A stretch of DNA of 64,000 bases, taken from positions 1 to 64,000 of the forward strand of contig JAHHHB010000018.1 in assembly GCA_019359545.1 (NCBI GenBank), given 5' to 3'. Below the pieces are notes generated by a model. The model did not search any database, was not told the origin of the DNA, and saw nothing but the letters and a program-made list of their open reading frames with translations. This DNA comes from Desmonostoc geniculatum HA4340-LM1 (GTDB taxonomy: Bacteria; Cyanobacteriota; Cyanobacteriia; Cyanobacteriales; Nostocaceae). The translations under genes were made by a program, and so were the position numbers. Each line of letters starts with the position of its first letter. Positions within the stretch are counted from its first letter, which is position 1. This document shows, one piece after another, positions 7,857 to 16,331 of the stretch.

Positions 7857-9179
7857 ATGAACGAAACACAAACATATGAGTACGAAGAAGTGTTTGTAAC
7901 AGGGGAAATTCATCCTATTATTGTGTTGCAAAATTTGCTTGAGTCAGGTGTTATTTCTGACTATATTCTTTATCAAGAGCGGGACGAAGTGCGTATTGCT
8001 GGTAATATATTATTTAAGGTATCAGTAAGCTGCGAGGCTGTCTCATTAGAAGATACAGAAAAAAAGCTGTCAGTCCCTATTAGCGATCCATTTAAACAAG
8101 TAGAATCCTTATTAGCGTCTTTGCAAATTAGAGATTGGACGGCTTATGGCTATATTGCTTTTGATATAGTTCGCTTCTACTCAAGCTACTCCAAAGCAAT
8201 ACAGCAACCACTTTTATGTTTTATTGTGCCAGAAACTGAACTTCACATTACTAGACAAAGAGTAAAAATTAAAAGTATAAAATCGCTAGATAAAATCAAA
8301 AAATTGTTATCAGTTAATAGCAAATTAACAGAGTTCGTTCCAACACCCATATTGATTAATGTTACTGATAACGAGCGGGAATGTTATCAAAGTAAAGTAG
8401 ATGTTCTCATTCAAGCTATTCAAGCAGGTAAATTACAAAAAGCCATACTTTCTCGTTATGTAAAAATAAAAGGAGATCTGGACGTTATTAAAACCTATAT
8501 AGCCGGAACAAAAGTTAATAACTCTGCCCGTTCATATTGTCTGAATATAGGAGATGTGCGTGCTGTAGGTTTTAGTCCCGAAATATTGATGCAAATAGAC
8601 AATCAAGGATTTGTTATTACCAATCCGTTGGCAGGCACTCGGCGACGTGGTGAAAACTCGCAAGAAGATGCTCGCCTGTATAGTGAATTATTTACCAATG
8701 CTAAAGAGGTTAAAGAACACGCGCTCTCCGTCGAACTTGCTCAACAAGAGATTGCCAAACTTTCTGTACCTGGGACAGTTAAAATATTCGACTTTATGCA
8801 GGTCAAGAAATACCGCTATGTACAGCATTTATCATCGCGAGTCAGCGGTCAGTTAAAATCAAAGAAAACTTTATGGGATGCTCTTGCAGTTTTATTTCCA
8901 GGCATTACTGTGTCCGGTATTGATAAAAGTGAGGCATTGGAATGGATAGCTCGCCTAGAAGACGAGCCACGAGGTATTTATGCAGGTGCTATTGGTTGGA
9001 TAAACAGCACTGGACTAGTAGATTTAGCGATCGCCATCCGCTCCATCTATCAATATGATGACCGGATTTACCTAAATGCTGGAGCAGGTATAGTAGCAGA
9101 ATCACTCCCAGAAGAAGAGTATATGGAGTCTGTTAACAAAATGAACACCATGTTGTGCTGTCTGGTATTAAAGTATTAA
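7857..9179 (+). CDS. Chorismate-utilising enzyme, salicylate/isochorismate synthase-like, 440 aa
   Basis: A member of the chorismate-binding (MST) family. The C-terminal two thirds carry the family core: GFSPE (about residue 239), PLAGTRRRG (about 256), the Glu-rich metal-binding helix NAKEVKEHALSVE, VQHLSSRVSGQL, LFPGITVSGIDK, PRGIYAGAIGW and LNAGAGIVAES. The style is closest to the salicylate synthases (MbtI, Irp9), which make isochorismate and then remove pyruvate. A plain isochorismate synthase cannot be excluded by eye. The N-terminal 100 residues are less conserved. No signal peptide. The next gene, 120 bp downstream on the same strand, is a methyltransferase, so the two may act on one chorismate-derived metabolite. 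Confidence 0.85.
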   Translation: MNETQTYEYEEVFVTGEIHPIIVLQNLLESGVISDYILYQERDEVRIAGNILFKVSVSCEAVSLEDTEKKLSVPISDPFKQVESLLASLQIRDWTAYGYIAFDIVRFYSSYSKAIQQPLLCFIVPETELHITRQRVKIKSIKSLDKIKKLLSVNSKLTEFVPTPILINVTDNERECYQSKVDVLIQAIQAGKLQKAILSRYVKIKGDLDVIKTYIAGTKVNNSARSYCLNIGDVRAVGFSPEILMQIDNQGFVITNPLAGTRRRGENSQEDARLYSELFTNAKEVKEHALSVELAQQEIAKLSVPGTVKIFDFMQVKKYRYVQHLSSRVSGQLKSKKTLWDALAVLFPGITVSGIDKSEALEWIARLEDEPRGIYAGAIGWINSTGLVDLAIAIRSIYQYDDRIYLNAGAGIVAESLPEEEYMESVNKMNTMLCCLVLKY

Positions 9180-9299
9180 TCAACCCAAGCTATTTATGGC
9201 TTAGATGTAACTTTTTGATTTTTGGGATTTGGCAGTTCAGATACAATTCCTTTATAAGGCAACTTTTTCTCAATTCATCCAGTATCTTCTAAAAACGTT

Positions 9300-10103
9300 A
9301 TGCAAAATATAGCCCTTGGATTTCAATCTCCCGAAAAAATGAACGAACCAAAATTTTTATTTGACTTTCTAGATAAATGTGACGAAATAGATTCTGTGCG
9401 CGTATGCAAGCAGAAAATCATCGATTATTTAGGCATTCAAGAAGGTGATTGCGTTTTAGATGTAGGGTGCGGAATCGGTCAGGAAGTACAACGTATAAAA
9501 CAAATTGTTGGTAACAATGGTTTAGTTGTGGGAGTAGATAAAAGTGAGTTAATGATTGAGGAGGCGAAGAAAAGAGCAGATAAATTAAATCTGTCAGTCA
9601 AGTATTATCTAGCTGATGCCAACTCTCTCAAGATGAATGATAATAGCTTTGATGCGTGTCGGGCAGAACGTGTTTTATTGTTCCTAGAAAACCCAAAGAA
9701 CGCAGTGTTGGAAATGATTCGTGTATTGCGTCCTGGCGGAAAGCTTGCTATCTTTGATTTTTACTTAGACGGCACTTTTGTTAACTCGGCTTTTCCCGCT
9801 TTAACTCGCAAAATTGTTGGCTTCATATCAGACAGTTTCCCCAATGGATTAATAGGTTGTAAACTTCCGGAAATATTTGAAGAATTAGGTTTAAGCAACA
9901 TCACTTTTGTTCCGCACACTAATCTAGCACCATATGATTTCTTTATGTGGGTTTGTCATGGAATTTTAGAGCAAGCTATTAATCAAAAAGTTATATCAGA
10001 ATCCGACTTGAATCAATGGGTAAATCAATTAAAAAAAATGCACGAGTCAGGGCGTTTTTTAGCAGGTTTTCCAGGTTTTATTGTGACTGGGCAAAAAAAA
10101 TAA
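9300..10103 (+). CDS. Class I SAM-dependent methyltransferase, 267 aa
   Basis: Rossmann-type methyltransferase. SAM-binding motif I is VLDVGCGIGQEV (about residues 52-63), followed by the acidic ribose-binding loop LVVGVDKS and by LADANSLKMNDNSFDAC (motif II region) and VLRPGGKLAIFDF (motif III). This order is like the UbiE/Coq5 and Methyltransf_11 groups. The C-terminal part (residues 175-267) probably forms a substrate cap. The substrate is not visible; co-orientation with the chorismate enzyme suggests an aromatic acid or quinone-type product, which is inference only. An in-frame Met at residue 14 is an alternative start. Confidence 0.85.
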   Translation: MQNIALGFQSPEKMNEPKFLFDFLDKCDEIDSVRVCKQKIIDYLGIQEGDCVLDVGCGIGQEVQRIKQIVGNNGLVVGVDKSELMIEEAKKRADKLNLSVKYYLADANSLKMNDNSFDACRAERVLLFLENPKNAVLEMIRVLRPGGKLAIFDFYLDGTFVNSAFPALTRKIVGFISDSFPNGLIGCKLPEIFEELGLSNITFVPHTNLAPYDFFMWVCHGILEQAINQKVISESDLNQWVNQLKKMHESGRFLAGFPGFIVTGQKK

Positions 10104-10189
10104 TCTCAAGGCATCTGCAAAGAATAAATCATTTTCATCCAAGGGTCGGAGGCGTTGGACTTGAGAGGATATTTGAAAAGTCGGAAAGA

Positions 10190-10352
10190 GTGTAAAAAAG
10201 CTCCCTCAGTATAAGCTGTGAATAGATAATAAACAGCACCGAGAGAACATTGCCTGGGGATTTCCCAGCTTGGCAGACAGTGTATACATATTTCCGAAAC
10301 TGGCGTAAAAATGGGACATGGTTGCAGATCCATGATTGTCTGCTAGAACTGA
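10190..10352 (+). pseudogene. IS5-family transposase relic
   Basis: One frame from about 10253 reads [20 protein letters not shown] followed by [14 protein letters not shown]. This is the hallmark N-terminal block of IS5/IS1031-type transposases (WRMLP.DFP.WQTVY.YF..W...G.W..IH). Upstream text (about 10190-10250) resembles the preceding ...INAIFYI...SGC part but is broken by stops and frame changes; downstream similarity fades by about 10360. No terminal repeats are evident. The overlapping 75-aa open frame on the opposite strand is therefore not a gene. Confidence 0.72.
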
Positions 10353-10535
10353 CGTCACAGTCCTCAAAACCGAATTGAGTATTGAACTAATTCGCGCTGA
10401 TTAGGTCGCATTCCTACAACTACAAGAACGCATTCTCCACGTGGAATTTCAAACTAAGCTTGAATCCACACCACCCCTACCCCTGCGGATGCTCGATTAT
10501 TGGGTGAGTAACATACACCACATTTCAAAGTCTTT

Positions 10536-10560
10536 GTAGGGGTACAGCCATGTTCCCTAC
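10536..10560. repeat. 25-bp REP-like repeat (second copy)
   Basis: GTAGGGGTACAGCC...CCCTAC is the reverse complement, with one mismatch, of the repeat at 6393-6417. It lies in the spacer upstream of tatA; the rest of 10361-10713 shows no gene. Confidence 0.75.
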
Positions 10561-10713
10561 CCGTGTATTGGGAAACATTTTGATGGTCAGTGACATAAGG
10601 CATCACTCGCTTGTGGGGCGATCGCTTTCTATAATAGGCGATTTTTGAGTAGACTACATAATAATATGTGTGTGAGTCTATATAGTGGTTTTAGAAATTA
10701 TAGGAGATCACAA

Positions 10714-10986
10714 ATGAATATATTTGGTATCGGTTTGCCGGAAATGGCTGTAATTATGGTAGTGGCGCTGTTAATCTTTGGGCCAAAGAAGCTACCGGAG
10801 ATTGGGCGGAGTGTGGGGAAAACAATTCGCAGCTTTCAAGAAGCTTCTAAGGAGTTTCAAACCGAGTTTCAAAAAGAAGCTGAACAGTTAGAAGAAGCTG
10901 TGAAAACTACCGCTGAATTGGAACCCAAGCAAATCGAGCCAGCTAAATCACAGCAAGATACTGCTAGTTCTTCCCAAGTTGGCTAG
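10714..10986 (+). CDS. tatA: Sec-independent translocase subunit TatA/TatB, 90 aa
   Basis: Starts MNIFGIGLPEMAVIMVV: a short N-terminus, one transmembrane helix (about residues 6-21), the hinge FGPKKLPEIGRSVGK, then an amphipathic helix and a charged, Glu-rich tail. This is the standard TatA/Hcf106 plan and length. TatA oligomers form the translocation path for folded twin-arginine proteins in the plasma and thylakoid membranes. A good ribosome site (TAGGAGA) 7 bp upstream fixes the start at 10714; a longer upstream frame exists but lacks this support. The gene stands alone. The PhoD-type protein at 32168 is a candidate client. Confidence 0.93.
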   Translation: MNIFGIGLPEMAVIMVVALLIFGPKKLPEIGRSVGKTIRSFQEASKEFQTEFQKEAEQLEEAVKTTAELEPKQIEPAKSQQDTASSSQVG

Positions 10987-10995
10987 GAAAACATC

Positions 10996-11185
10996 CCAAT
11001 TTTGGATTTTAGGTCGCACCTTTGGTGTGCTAACACTACAACTCGGATTTTAGATTATTTGGCGCTTGAGAGCAAAGTTTCTGGTGAGCAGAACAATCCA
11101 AAGCGCGATCGCCAATCTAAAATCACTCAACGATCTACCCTTATGGTCTTTGTCAATCCAAAATCTAAAATCTAAAATCTAAAAT
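10996..11185. repeat. Multi-copy intergenic repeat, also found inside the mannosidase gene
   Basis: The segment TTTTAGGTCGCACCTTTGGTG and flanking ATTTTGGATTTTAGG / CGGATTTTAGATT text is the reverse complement of an approximately 60-bp stretch inside the mannosidase coding region (about 2900-2960). AATCTAAAATCTAAAATCTAAAATT repeats at 11160-11185 abut the pth gene. The same (A)ATCTAAA repeat occurs at 277-306 and 57185-57215. Confidence 0.8.
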
Positions 11186-11202
11186 TGATTGACTGTAGCA
11201 AA

Positions 11203-11844
11203 ATGACAGAAGCTGTTACGCAACCAGCTTTGGTGATTCCCCAGCTAATTGTCGGGTTGGGGAATCCAGAAAGCAAATATGACCAAACACGCCATAATAT
11301 TGGCTTTGCTGCTGTGGAAACTCTCTCTAGTTCTTGGCGCATTAACCTAGCGGAAAATCGCAAGTTTCAAGGAGAGTATGGTGAGGGTATGGCACCAGGT
11401 GGAGGTAAAATTCGCTTGCTCAAGCCCTTGACTTATATGAATCGTTCGGGACAAGCCATACAAGCAGTGACGAGTTGGTATAAATTGCCGCCTGAGTCAG
11501 TGTTAATAATTTATGACGATATGGATTTGCCTTTGGGAAAAACTCGTCTGCGCTTGTCTGGTTCGGCTGGGGGACATAATGGCATGAAAAGTGCGATCGC
11601 ACATCTCAACACTCAAAACTTTCCCCGTTTGCGAATCGGTATTGGTAAACCCAAAGATGCACCTAATAATGATGATTCAGATGCTATCTCCCACGTGCTG
11701 GGGCGATTTTCTGCTAGCGAAAATCAGCTGATGTCTCTTGTACTTCAGTTCATGGTTGACTGTGTAGAACTCAGTCTAAAGCAGGGAGTAGAAAAGGCAA
11801 TGAATATTTGTAATAGCCGCACTATTAATAATTCTGAGTCTTAA
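11203..11844 (+). CDS. pth: Peptidyl-tRNA hydrolase, 213 aa
   Basis: Bacterial-type peptidyl-tRNA hydrolase, which releases peptides from stalled peptidyl-tRNA in the cytosol. Motifs: LIVGLGNPESKYDQTRHNIGF with the catalytic His, LLKPLTYMNRSGQA with the substrate-binding Asn, YDDMDLPLGK with the catalytic Asp, and GSAGGHNGMKS. The ATG at 11203 (MTEAVTQPALVIPQL) is preferred over a TTG at 11185, which would fall within a repeat. The length suits the family. Confidence 0.95.
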   Translation: MTEAVTQPALVIPQLIVGLGNPESKYDQTRHNIGFAAVETLSSSWRINLAENRKFQGEYGEGMAPGGGKIRLLKPLTYMNRSGQAIQAVTSWYKLPPESVLIIYDDMDLPLGKTRLRLSGSAGGHNGMKSAIAHLNTQNFPRLRIGIGKPKDAPNNDDSDAISHVLGRFSASENQLMSLVLQFMVDCVELSLKQGVEKAMNICNSRTINNSES

Positions 11845-12159
11845 GATGAGTGCTGAGTTAGGAATTAGCAGTTTTTCTCCCCCTGCCTCCCCTGCCTCCC
11901 CTGCTCCCTACTCCCCAGCCCCAGCCTGTTATCTTGGTTGATGGGCAGCTATTGTAGCTTGCTCCATCCAACCAATATAAAGCTCCTACACACTCTGTGT
12001 AAAAGTAAAATCACTCATCGACACCCTAAAAAAAGAGTGCGGCACATCTTGCTTAATTTTTGTAAGAATAATGGCGATGTCTACGACGGGCTATGCCTAC
12101 GCGTCGTTGCCTGTTGTAGGTTATTACCTCAAGCAACCTCAGTACCAAAGCAAATAGTT

Positions 12160-12339
12160 TTATTTAAAACGTCTTTTGCGTCTAGCTGCCACTGCCTTAC
12201 GTTTGCGTTTTTCCAACGGTGTTTCAAAGTGCCGATGATATTTCACGTCAGCCAATATGCCAGCCTTGGAAACCTGGCGTTTAAACCGACGTAAAGCTGA
12301 GTCTATTCCTTCATTTTCTCCTAGAACAACCTGGGTCAT
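12160..12339 (-). CDS. rpsU: 30S ribosomal protein bS21, 59 aa
   Basis: Starts [19 protein letters not shown] and ends in the Arg/Lys-rich tail [11 protein letters not shown], characteristic of bS21, an RNA-binding small-subunit protein needed for translation initiation. The internal ATG at 12339 matches the usual start; the frame extends 11 codons further upstream, but those residues are not typical of the family. It is convergent with the region downstream of pth. Confidence 0.94.
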   Translation of the reverse strand: MTQVVLGENEGIDSALRRFKRQVSKAGILADVKYHRHFETPLEKRKRKAVAARRKRRFK

Positions 12340-12580
12340 TCTCGCCTTGTCCTCATAATCAATAGTTTCCATTGTAATAGTAGCCTCAACCTTAGTAAAA
12401 CCCCCCTGAACAAAGCCATGATTGAGAGGCTATTGATCTGGTTGAGATTGGTTATGTGTACTTCACAGTTGTTGAAATCGGCACTCAGTTACAATTTTAA
12501 TGCAAGTGCGCTAATGTACCTCAGCCTGAATCAAAAAGAGGGGAAAAGGATCGTGTTAAATTTCCCTGACTCTACTATTT

Positions 12581-12925
12581 TTAAAAGTTAATTCTGCCTT
12601 GATTCAATAATTTATATCCGACTGTTAAAGCAGTAAAAGCAACCAATAAATTCCATAAACTAGTCGATCTAAAAATTACTCCACCACTCAAGAAAACTAG
12701 TACTATACCAATACCTAACAAAATCCATCCCAAATTGCTAGCCTCTCGGTGAAAAAACACCAATGTCAAGGCACCTGCCATAATTGCTAAAACTGAGGCA
12801 GTAGCAGGTAAGCTACGGGAAAAAATTGAATAATAACCGCTAACAAATATGATGTTTTGACCAAAAAAGTATAAACCTGTAAACAGCAAGATTAAACCTA
12901 TAAGTTTGATTAACAATCTGCCCAT
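12581..12925 (-). CDS. Small integral membrane protein, 114 aa
   Basis: Four hydrophobic segments are visible: about residues 5-22, 42-60, 64-82 and 86-104. The N-terminus is MGRLLIKLIGLILL and the C-terminus YKLLNQGRINF. I recognise no motif. It is a conserved-looking hypothetical cyanobacterial membrane protein of unknown function, standing alone between rpsU and the SPFH gene. Base composition is similar to its neighbours. Confidence 0.7.
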   Translation of the reverse strand: MGRLLIKLIGLILLFTGLYFFGQNIIFVSGYYSIFSRSLPATASVLAIMAGALTLVFFHREASNLGWILLGIGIVLVFLSGGVIFRSTSLWNLLVAFTALTVGYKLLNQGRINF

Positions 12926-13300
12926 AGTATTTGTATATTATTTTTAGTGGCTGAATCTAATTTAAACCGGATTATACTGGAGTTTTTAAATTACTTCTAA
13001 AAATTACGTAAAATTATTTTAACTTAACTCAAGTAAATATACGCAACAAAAATTTAGGCTGTCTGGAGATGTTGGTGTAAGTAAAGCTGATTACAGAAAG
13101 TACTCCTTGCCAGGGTGCGATCGAGGTGCTTTAATAGCGATCGCATTCCGCGAAAGTTTCCTACGTACAAAACACCCAGCGACTCGACATCAGACATCAC
13201 CGCCGATGTTGAGATATTTATCTATGCTTTTAGAAACTATGACAAGCTAGTAGCATATCCTTGACACTAAATTCTGCCAAACAGCTAAATAGGAGCATAT
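12926..13300. other. Intergenic spacer, no gene seen
   Basis: AT-rich spacer between the divergent 114-aa membrane protein gene and the SPFH gene. It has two GCGATCG-type sites near 13117-13143 and a good ribosome site (AGGAGCAT) just before 13301. No tRNA-like or repeat structure seen. Confidence 0.6.
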
Positions 13301-14143
13301 ATGGAGCCAATCATTGCTATAGTCTTAGCCCTTATAGGTTATGCCTTAGGTTCTGCAAAACTGATTAATCAAGGAAATGAAGCCCTAGTGGAACGCTTGG
13401 GGCGGTATCATCGGAAACTTAAGCCAGGACTGAACTTTATTGTTCCCTTGGTGGATCAAATTGTTATGGAAGATACCACGCGAGAGCAGTTTATTGATAT
13501 CAAACCCCAGAATGTGATCACCAAAGATAATATTTATGTAGAAGTAGACGCGATTGTATACTGGCGGATTATAGATATCGAAAGAAGCTTTTACGCGATC
13601 GAAGATCTTCAAGGAGCATTGATACAGCTGGCGACAACAACGCTGCGGGAAATCATCGCTCAAAACACCCTTGAACAGACCAACGTCTCTAGGGCAGAGA
13701 TGGACAAAGCTATCTTAGACCAGTTGAATGAAATAACGGCAGATTGGGGAGTGCAAATTCTGCGGTTAGATCTTCAAAGAATTACTCTACCTGAGAGTGT
13801 ACGTAAATCTAGGGAAGATGAGCAAGCTGCTGAAATCAAAAAACGGGCACTGATTAAGGAAGCAGAAGGACAGAAGGAAGCGGCTATTCGCAAAGCAGAA
13901 GGAACTATGACTTCAGTTGAAATCATTGCTAGAGCCTTACGTGAAAATCCAGAAAGTAAGGAAATTCTGCGATACCTTGTGGCTCAAGATTACGTCAAGG
14001 CTAGCCAACAACTCGGCGAGAGCAATAATGCCAAAATTGTGTTTGTAGACCCAGCTAATTCAACTGAAATGTTTCAGGAGTTAATTGCTGAGTCGGTAAA
14101 TCACGAAGATCGCCCCAAAAACTCGGAAAACGGTACTACCTAA
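13301..14143 (+). CDS. SPFH/stomatin-family protein (paraslipin/QmcA-like), 280 aa
   Basis: An N-terminal membrane anchor (MEPIIAIVLALIGYALGSA) is followed by an SPFH/band 7 domain: VERLGRYHRKLKPGLNFIVP, REQFIDIKPQNVITKDN, VDAIVYWRIIDIERSFYAI, LREIIAQNTLEQT and ILRLDLQRITLPESV. Next comes the Ala/Glu/Lys-rich coiled coil (EIKKRALIKEAEGQKEAAIRKAEG in part) and a short C-terminal tail. This is the order of the stomatin-like paraslipin/QmcA group. These proteins form membrane rings and assemble with or regulate proteases such as FtsH. No NfeD-like partner is adjacent. A good ribosome site (AGGAGC) supports the start. Confidence 0.9.
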   Translation: MEPIIAIVLALIGYALGSAKLINQGNEALVERLGRYHRKLKPGLNFIVPLVDQIVMEDTTREQFIDIKPQNVITKDNIYVEVDAIVYWRIIDIERSFYAIEDLQGALIQLATTTLREIIAQNTLEQTNVSRAEMDKAILDQLNEITADWGVQILRLDLQRITLPESVRKSREDEQAAEIKKRALIKEAEGQKEAAIRKAEGTMTSVEIIARALRENPESKEILRYLVAQDYVKASQQLGESNNAKIVFVDPANSTEMFQELIAESVNHEDRPKNSENGTT

Positions 14144-14216
14144 CAGCAGCCACACTGGCGGCGCACCAAACGCTACGAATGAAATAAATACTTTCTTCCC
14201 CCACTCCCTGTATTTC

Positions 14217-15077
14217 TTAAGAGTCACGCTGTGCGGGTTGTCGAAATATTGCATCGGCTACCAGGGAAACCTCGCGCATTTCTTGGACATCGTGAACTCT
14301 AAGGATATCAGCACCATTCACGATCGCAGCACAACAAGCTGCTGCGGTTCCCCAAACTCGTGCCTTGGGATCTGGTTGATTGAGAATCCGACCAATGAAA
14401 CTTTTACGAGATGCTCCTACTAAGATAGGACAGTTGAGTGCCCTCAGCGATCGCAGTTGCTGAAAAATTTCTAAATTTTGCTCATAATTCTTGGCAAAGC
14501 CAATACCAGGATCGATAATCACTTTATCCCGATGGATGCCCGCAGCAGTTGCAGCCGCGATTTGATGCCGCAAAAAACTCAAAATCTCTGCCATCAAATC
14601 TTGATAATCGGTCATCTGTTGCATGGTTTGTGGTGTTCCCCGAATGTGCATTAAAATAATCGGCACACCCAAACTGGCGATCGTTGGCAACATTTCCGAG
14701 TCAAAGCTACCGCCAGAAATATCATTAATCATATCTGCCCCAGCTTCTACAGATGCCCTTGCTACAGCAGCACGGGTAGTATCTACAGAGATGGGTACTG
14801 AAATTTCCGGTCTGAGAACCTGTAACACCGACAGCACCCGGTCTAGTTCCTCTTGGAGAGTTATTTGCTTTGCCCCTGGTCGAGTTGATTGACCACCCAC
14901 ATCGATAATGTCAGCACCAGCAGCCACCAATGCTTGCGCCTGGACTAAAGCCGCAGAGGTCGTATTAAACTCACCTCCATCACTAAAGCTATCAGGCGTT
15001 ACGTTCAAAATGCCCATCAAATAAGTCCGCTGTTCCCACTCGAAACAGCGTCCCCGGATTATCAAGTTAGTTGGCAT
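14217..15077 (-). CDS. folP: Dihydropteroate synthase, 286 aa
   Basis: Condenses 6-hydroxymethyl-7,8-dihydropterin pyrophosphate with p-aminobenzoate in folate synthesis. The TIM-barrel signatures are all present: MGILNVTPDSFSDGG, GADIIDVGGQSTRPGA, ISVDTTRAAVA, INDISGG, DPGIGFAKN, GASRKSFIG and RVHDVQEM. The length is normal. tpiA lies 140 bp upstream on the same strand, so the two may be co-transcribed as tpiA-folP. STRR repeats of the CAGAATT type lie between them. Confidence 0.96.
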   Translation of the reverse strand: MPTNLIIRGRCFEWEQRTYLMGILNVTPDSFSDGGEFNTTSAALVQAQALVAAGADIIDVGGQSTRPGAKQITLQEELDRVLSVLQVLRPEISVPISVDTTRAAVARASVEAGADMINDISGGSFDSEMLPTIASLGVPIILMHIRGTPQTMQQMTDYQDLMAEILSFLRHQIAAATAAGIHRDKVIIDPGIGFAKNYEQNLEIFQQLRSLRALNCPILVGASRKSFIGRILNQPDPKARVWGTAAACCAAIVNGADILRVHDVQEMREVSLVADAIFRQPAQRDS

Positions 15078-15217
15078 AAAAAGAAGTCAGAAGTCAGAAT
15101 TCTGAATTCAGAAGTCAGAATTCTGAATGCTTCACCCATAAAGTCAAAAATCGAAGCTAGGGCTTGCGCTGATATGAGCCATTCCCATGCTCTGCATGGG
15201 AACGAGAAAAAAGCGCA

Positions 15218-15964
15218 TCAAATTAACTTATAATTCACAATCCGAGCGAAACTCTCAGCTTCGAGACTTGCTCCTCCCACTAAAACGCCATCAATTTCTG
15301 GTTGAGCCATGATTTCATCAATATTATTTGGCTTGACTGAGCCACCATATTGAATTGATACATTTGGATTACTCAATTCGCTACGAATTAAGCCAATTAT
15401 GCGATTAGCTTCCACAGCTTCACAAGTATCACCAGTGCCAATTGCCCAAATCGGTTCATAGGCTATCACCAAATTATTCTGATCGATATCTACCAAACCT
15501 TTGTCGAGTTGGAGACTAATCAGTGATTCAGTTTCTCCCTTATCTCGTTGTTCTTTAGTTTCGCCAACGCAGAGAATTGGGGTCAAACCAAACCTTTGAG
15601 CTGTTCTCAGGCGCAGATTAACGGTGGCGTCCGTTTCACCGAAGTATTGGCGGCGTTCGCTATGACCGACAATCACAAAGCGCACGCCAATTTCTATCAG
15701 CATAGGGGCAGAAATCTCACCTGTGTAGGCTCCATATTCTTCCCAATGGACATTTTGCGCTCCCAGTTGTATGCGACTACCATGTAAGTTACGGGACAAG
15801 CCGCTGAGGTCAGTGAAAGGAGGGCACAATAGTACTTCACGTTCTTCAGGCGTTTCCTGTAAGTAGGGCAGAAATCCTCGTAAAAAGTCTTCGGACTCTG
15901 CCTGGGTTTTGTACATTTTCCAGTTACCGGCAATAACTATTTTTCGCACAGGTAATTTAGTCAA
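15218..15964 (-). CDS. tpiA: Triosephosphate isomerase, 248 aa
   Basis: Interconverts dihydroxyacetone phosphate and glyceraldehyde-3-phosphate in glycolysis and the Calvin cycle. Visible: the phosphate and active-site Asn-Lys motif GNWKMYKTQ, the catalytic His in [12 protein letters not shown], the catalytic Glu in [11 protein letters not shown], and the phosphate loop [11 protein letters not shown] and [10 protein letters not shown]. Start: ATG ([15 protein letters not shown]) as given; a GTG six codons in, just before RKIVIAGNW, is a plausible alternative because many homologues begin there. Probable operon with folP downstream. Confidence 0.97.
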   Translation of the reverse strand: MTKLPVRKIVIAGNWKMYKTQAESEDFLRGFLPYLQETPEEREVLLCPPFTDLSGLSRNLHGSRIQLGAQNVHWEEYGAYTGEISAPMLIEIGVRFVIVGHSERRQYFGETDATVNLRLRTAQRFGLTPILCVGETKEQRDKGETESLISLQLDKGLVDIDQNNLVIAYEPIWAIGTGDTCEAVEANRIIGLIRSELSNPNVSIQYGGSVKPNNIDEIMAQPEIDGVLVGGASLEAESFARIVNYKLI

Positions 15965-16216
15965 GATTCTAACGCTACTAGATGCATTTTTCAGTCTAGA
16001 ACTTTTTTGGATGCAATCAGCATTTTAAACAAAAGCTTGACTGCTTTTATTGCTACACGCATTGTGACAACTTTGACTGGTTTGCCAAATGACTTTTAAC
16101 CAATTATCTCAGTATTGGGTTTGTTAGGACGGTGGGCAGGTTCGACTGCACTAAAAACCCATTGCTACAATGATCGCCTGCACAAGCCAGAACCACCGCT
16201 AACCTTAGACTTGGAG

Positions 16217-16314
16217 ATACAGCGTATTTCAGGTAAATGAGGTACACGGGTAGGGTAGCACAGCTGTGCTACCCTACGATTATCTGTACCTCACCAACTT
16301 GCAATCTGCTGTAT
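16217..16314. repeat. Nested palindromic repeat
   Basis: A perfect 28-bp palindrome (16250-16277, centre CAGCTG, arms GTAGGGTAGCACAG) is flanked by further complementary arms GAGGTAC/GTACCTC and ATACAGC/GCTGTAT. The whole could form a long cruciform. It resembles the multicopy GTAGGGG...CCCCTAC repeats at 51141 and 55876. It lies between tpiA and priA. Confidence 0.8.
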
Positions 16315-16331
16315 ATTGAAGTTTTGAAAAA

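Noticed and set aside
10106..10333. 75-aa open frame on the minus strand
   Set aside because: It overlaps, in antisense, a clear IS5 transposase relic and has no motif of its own.
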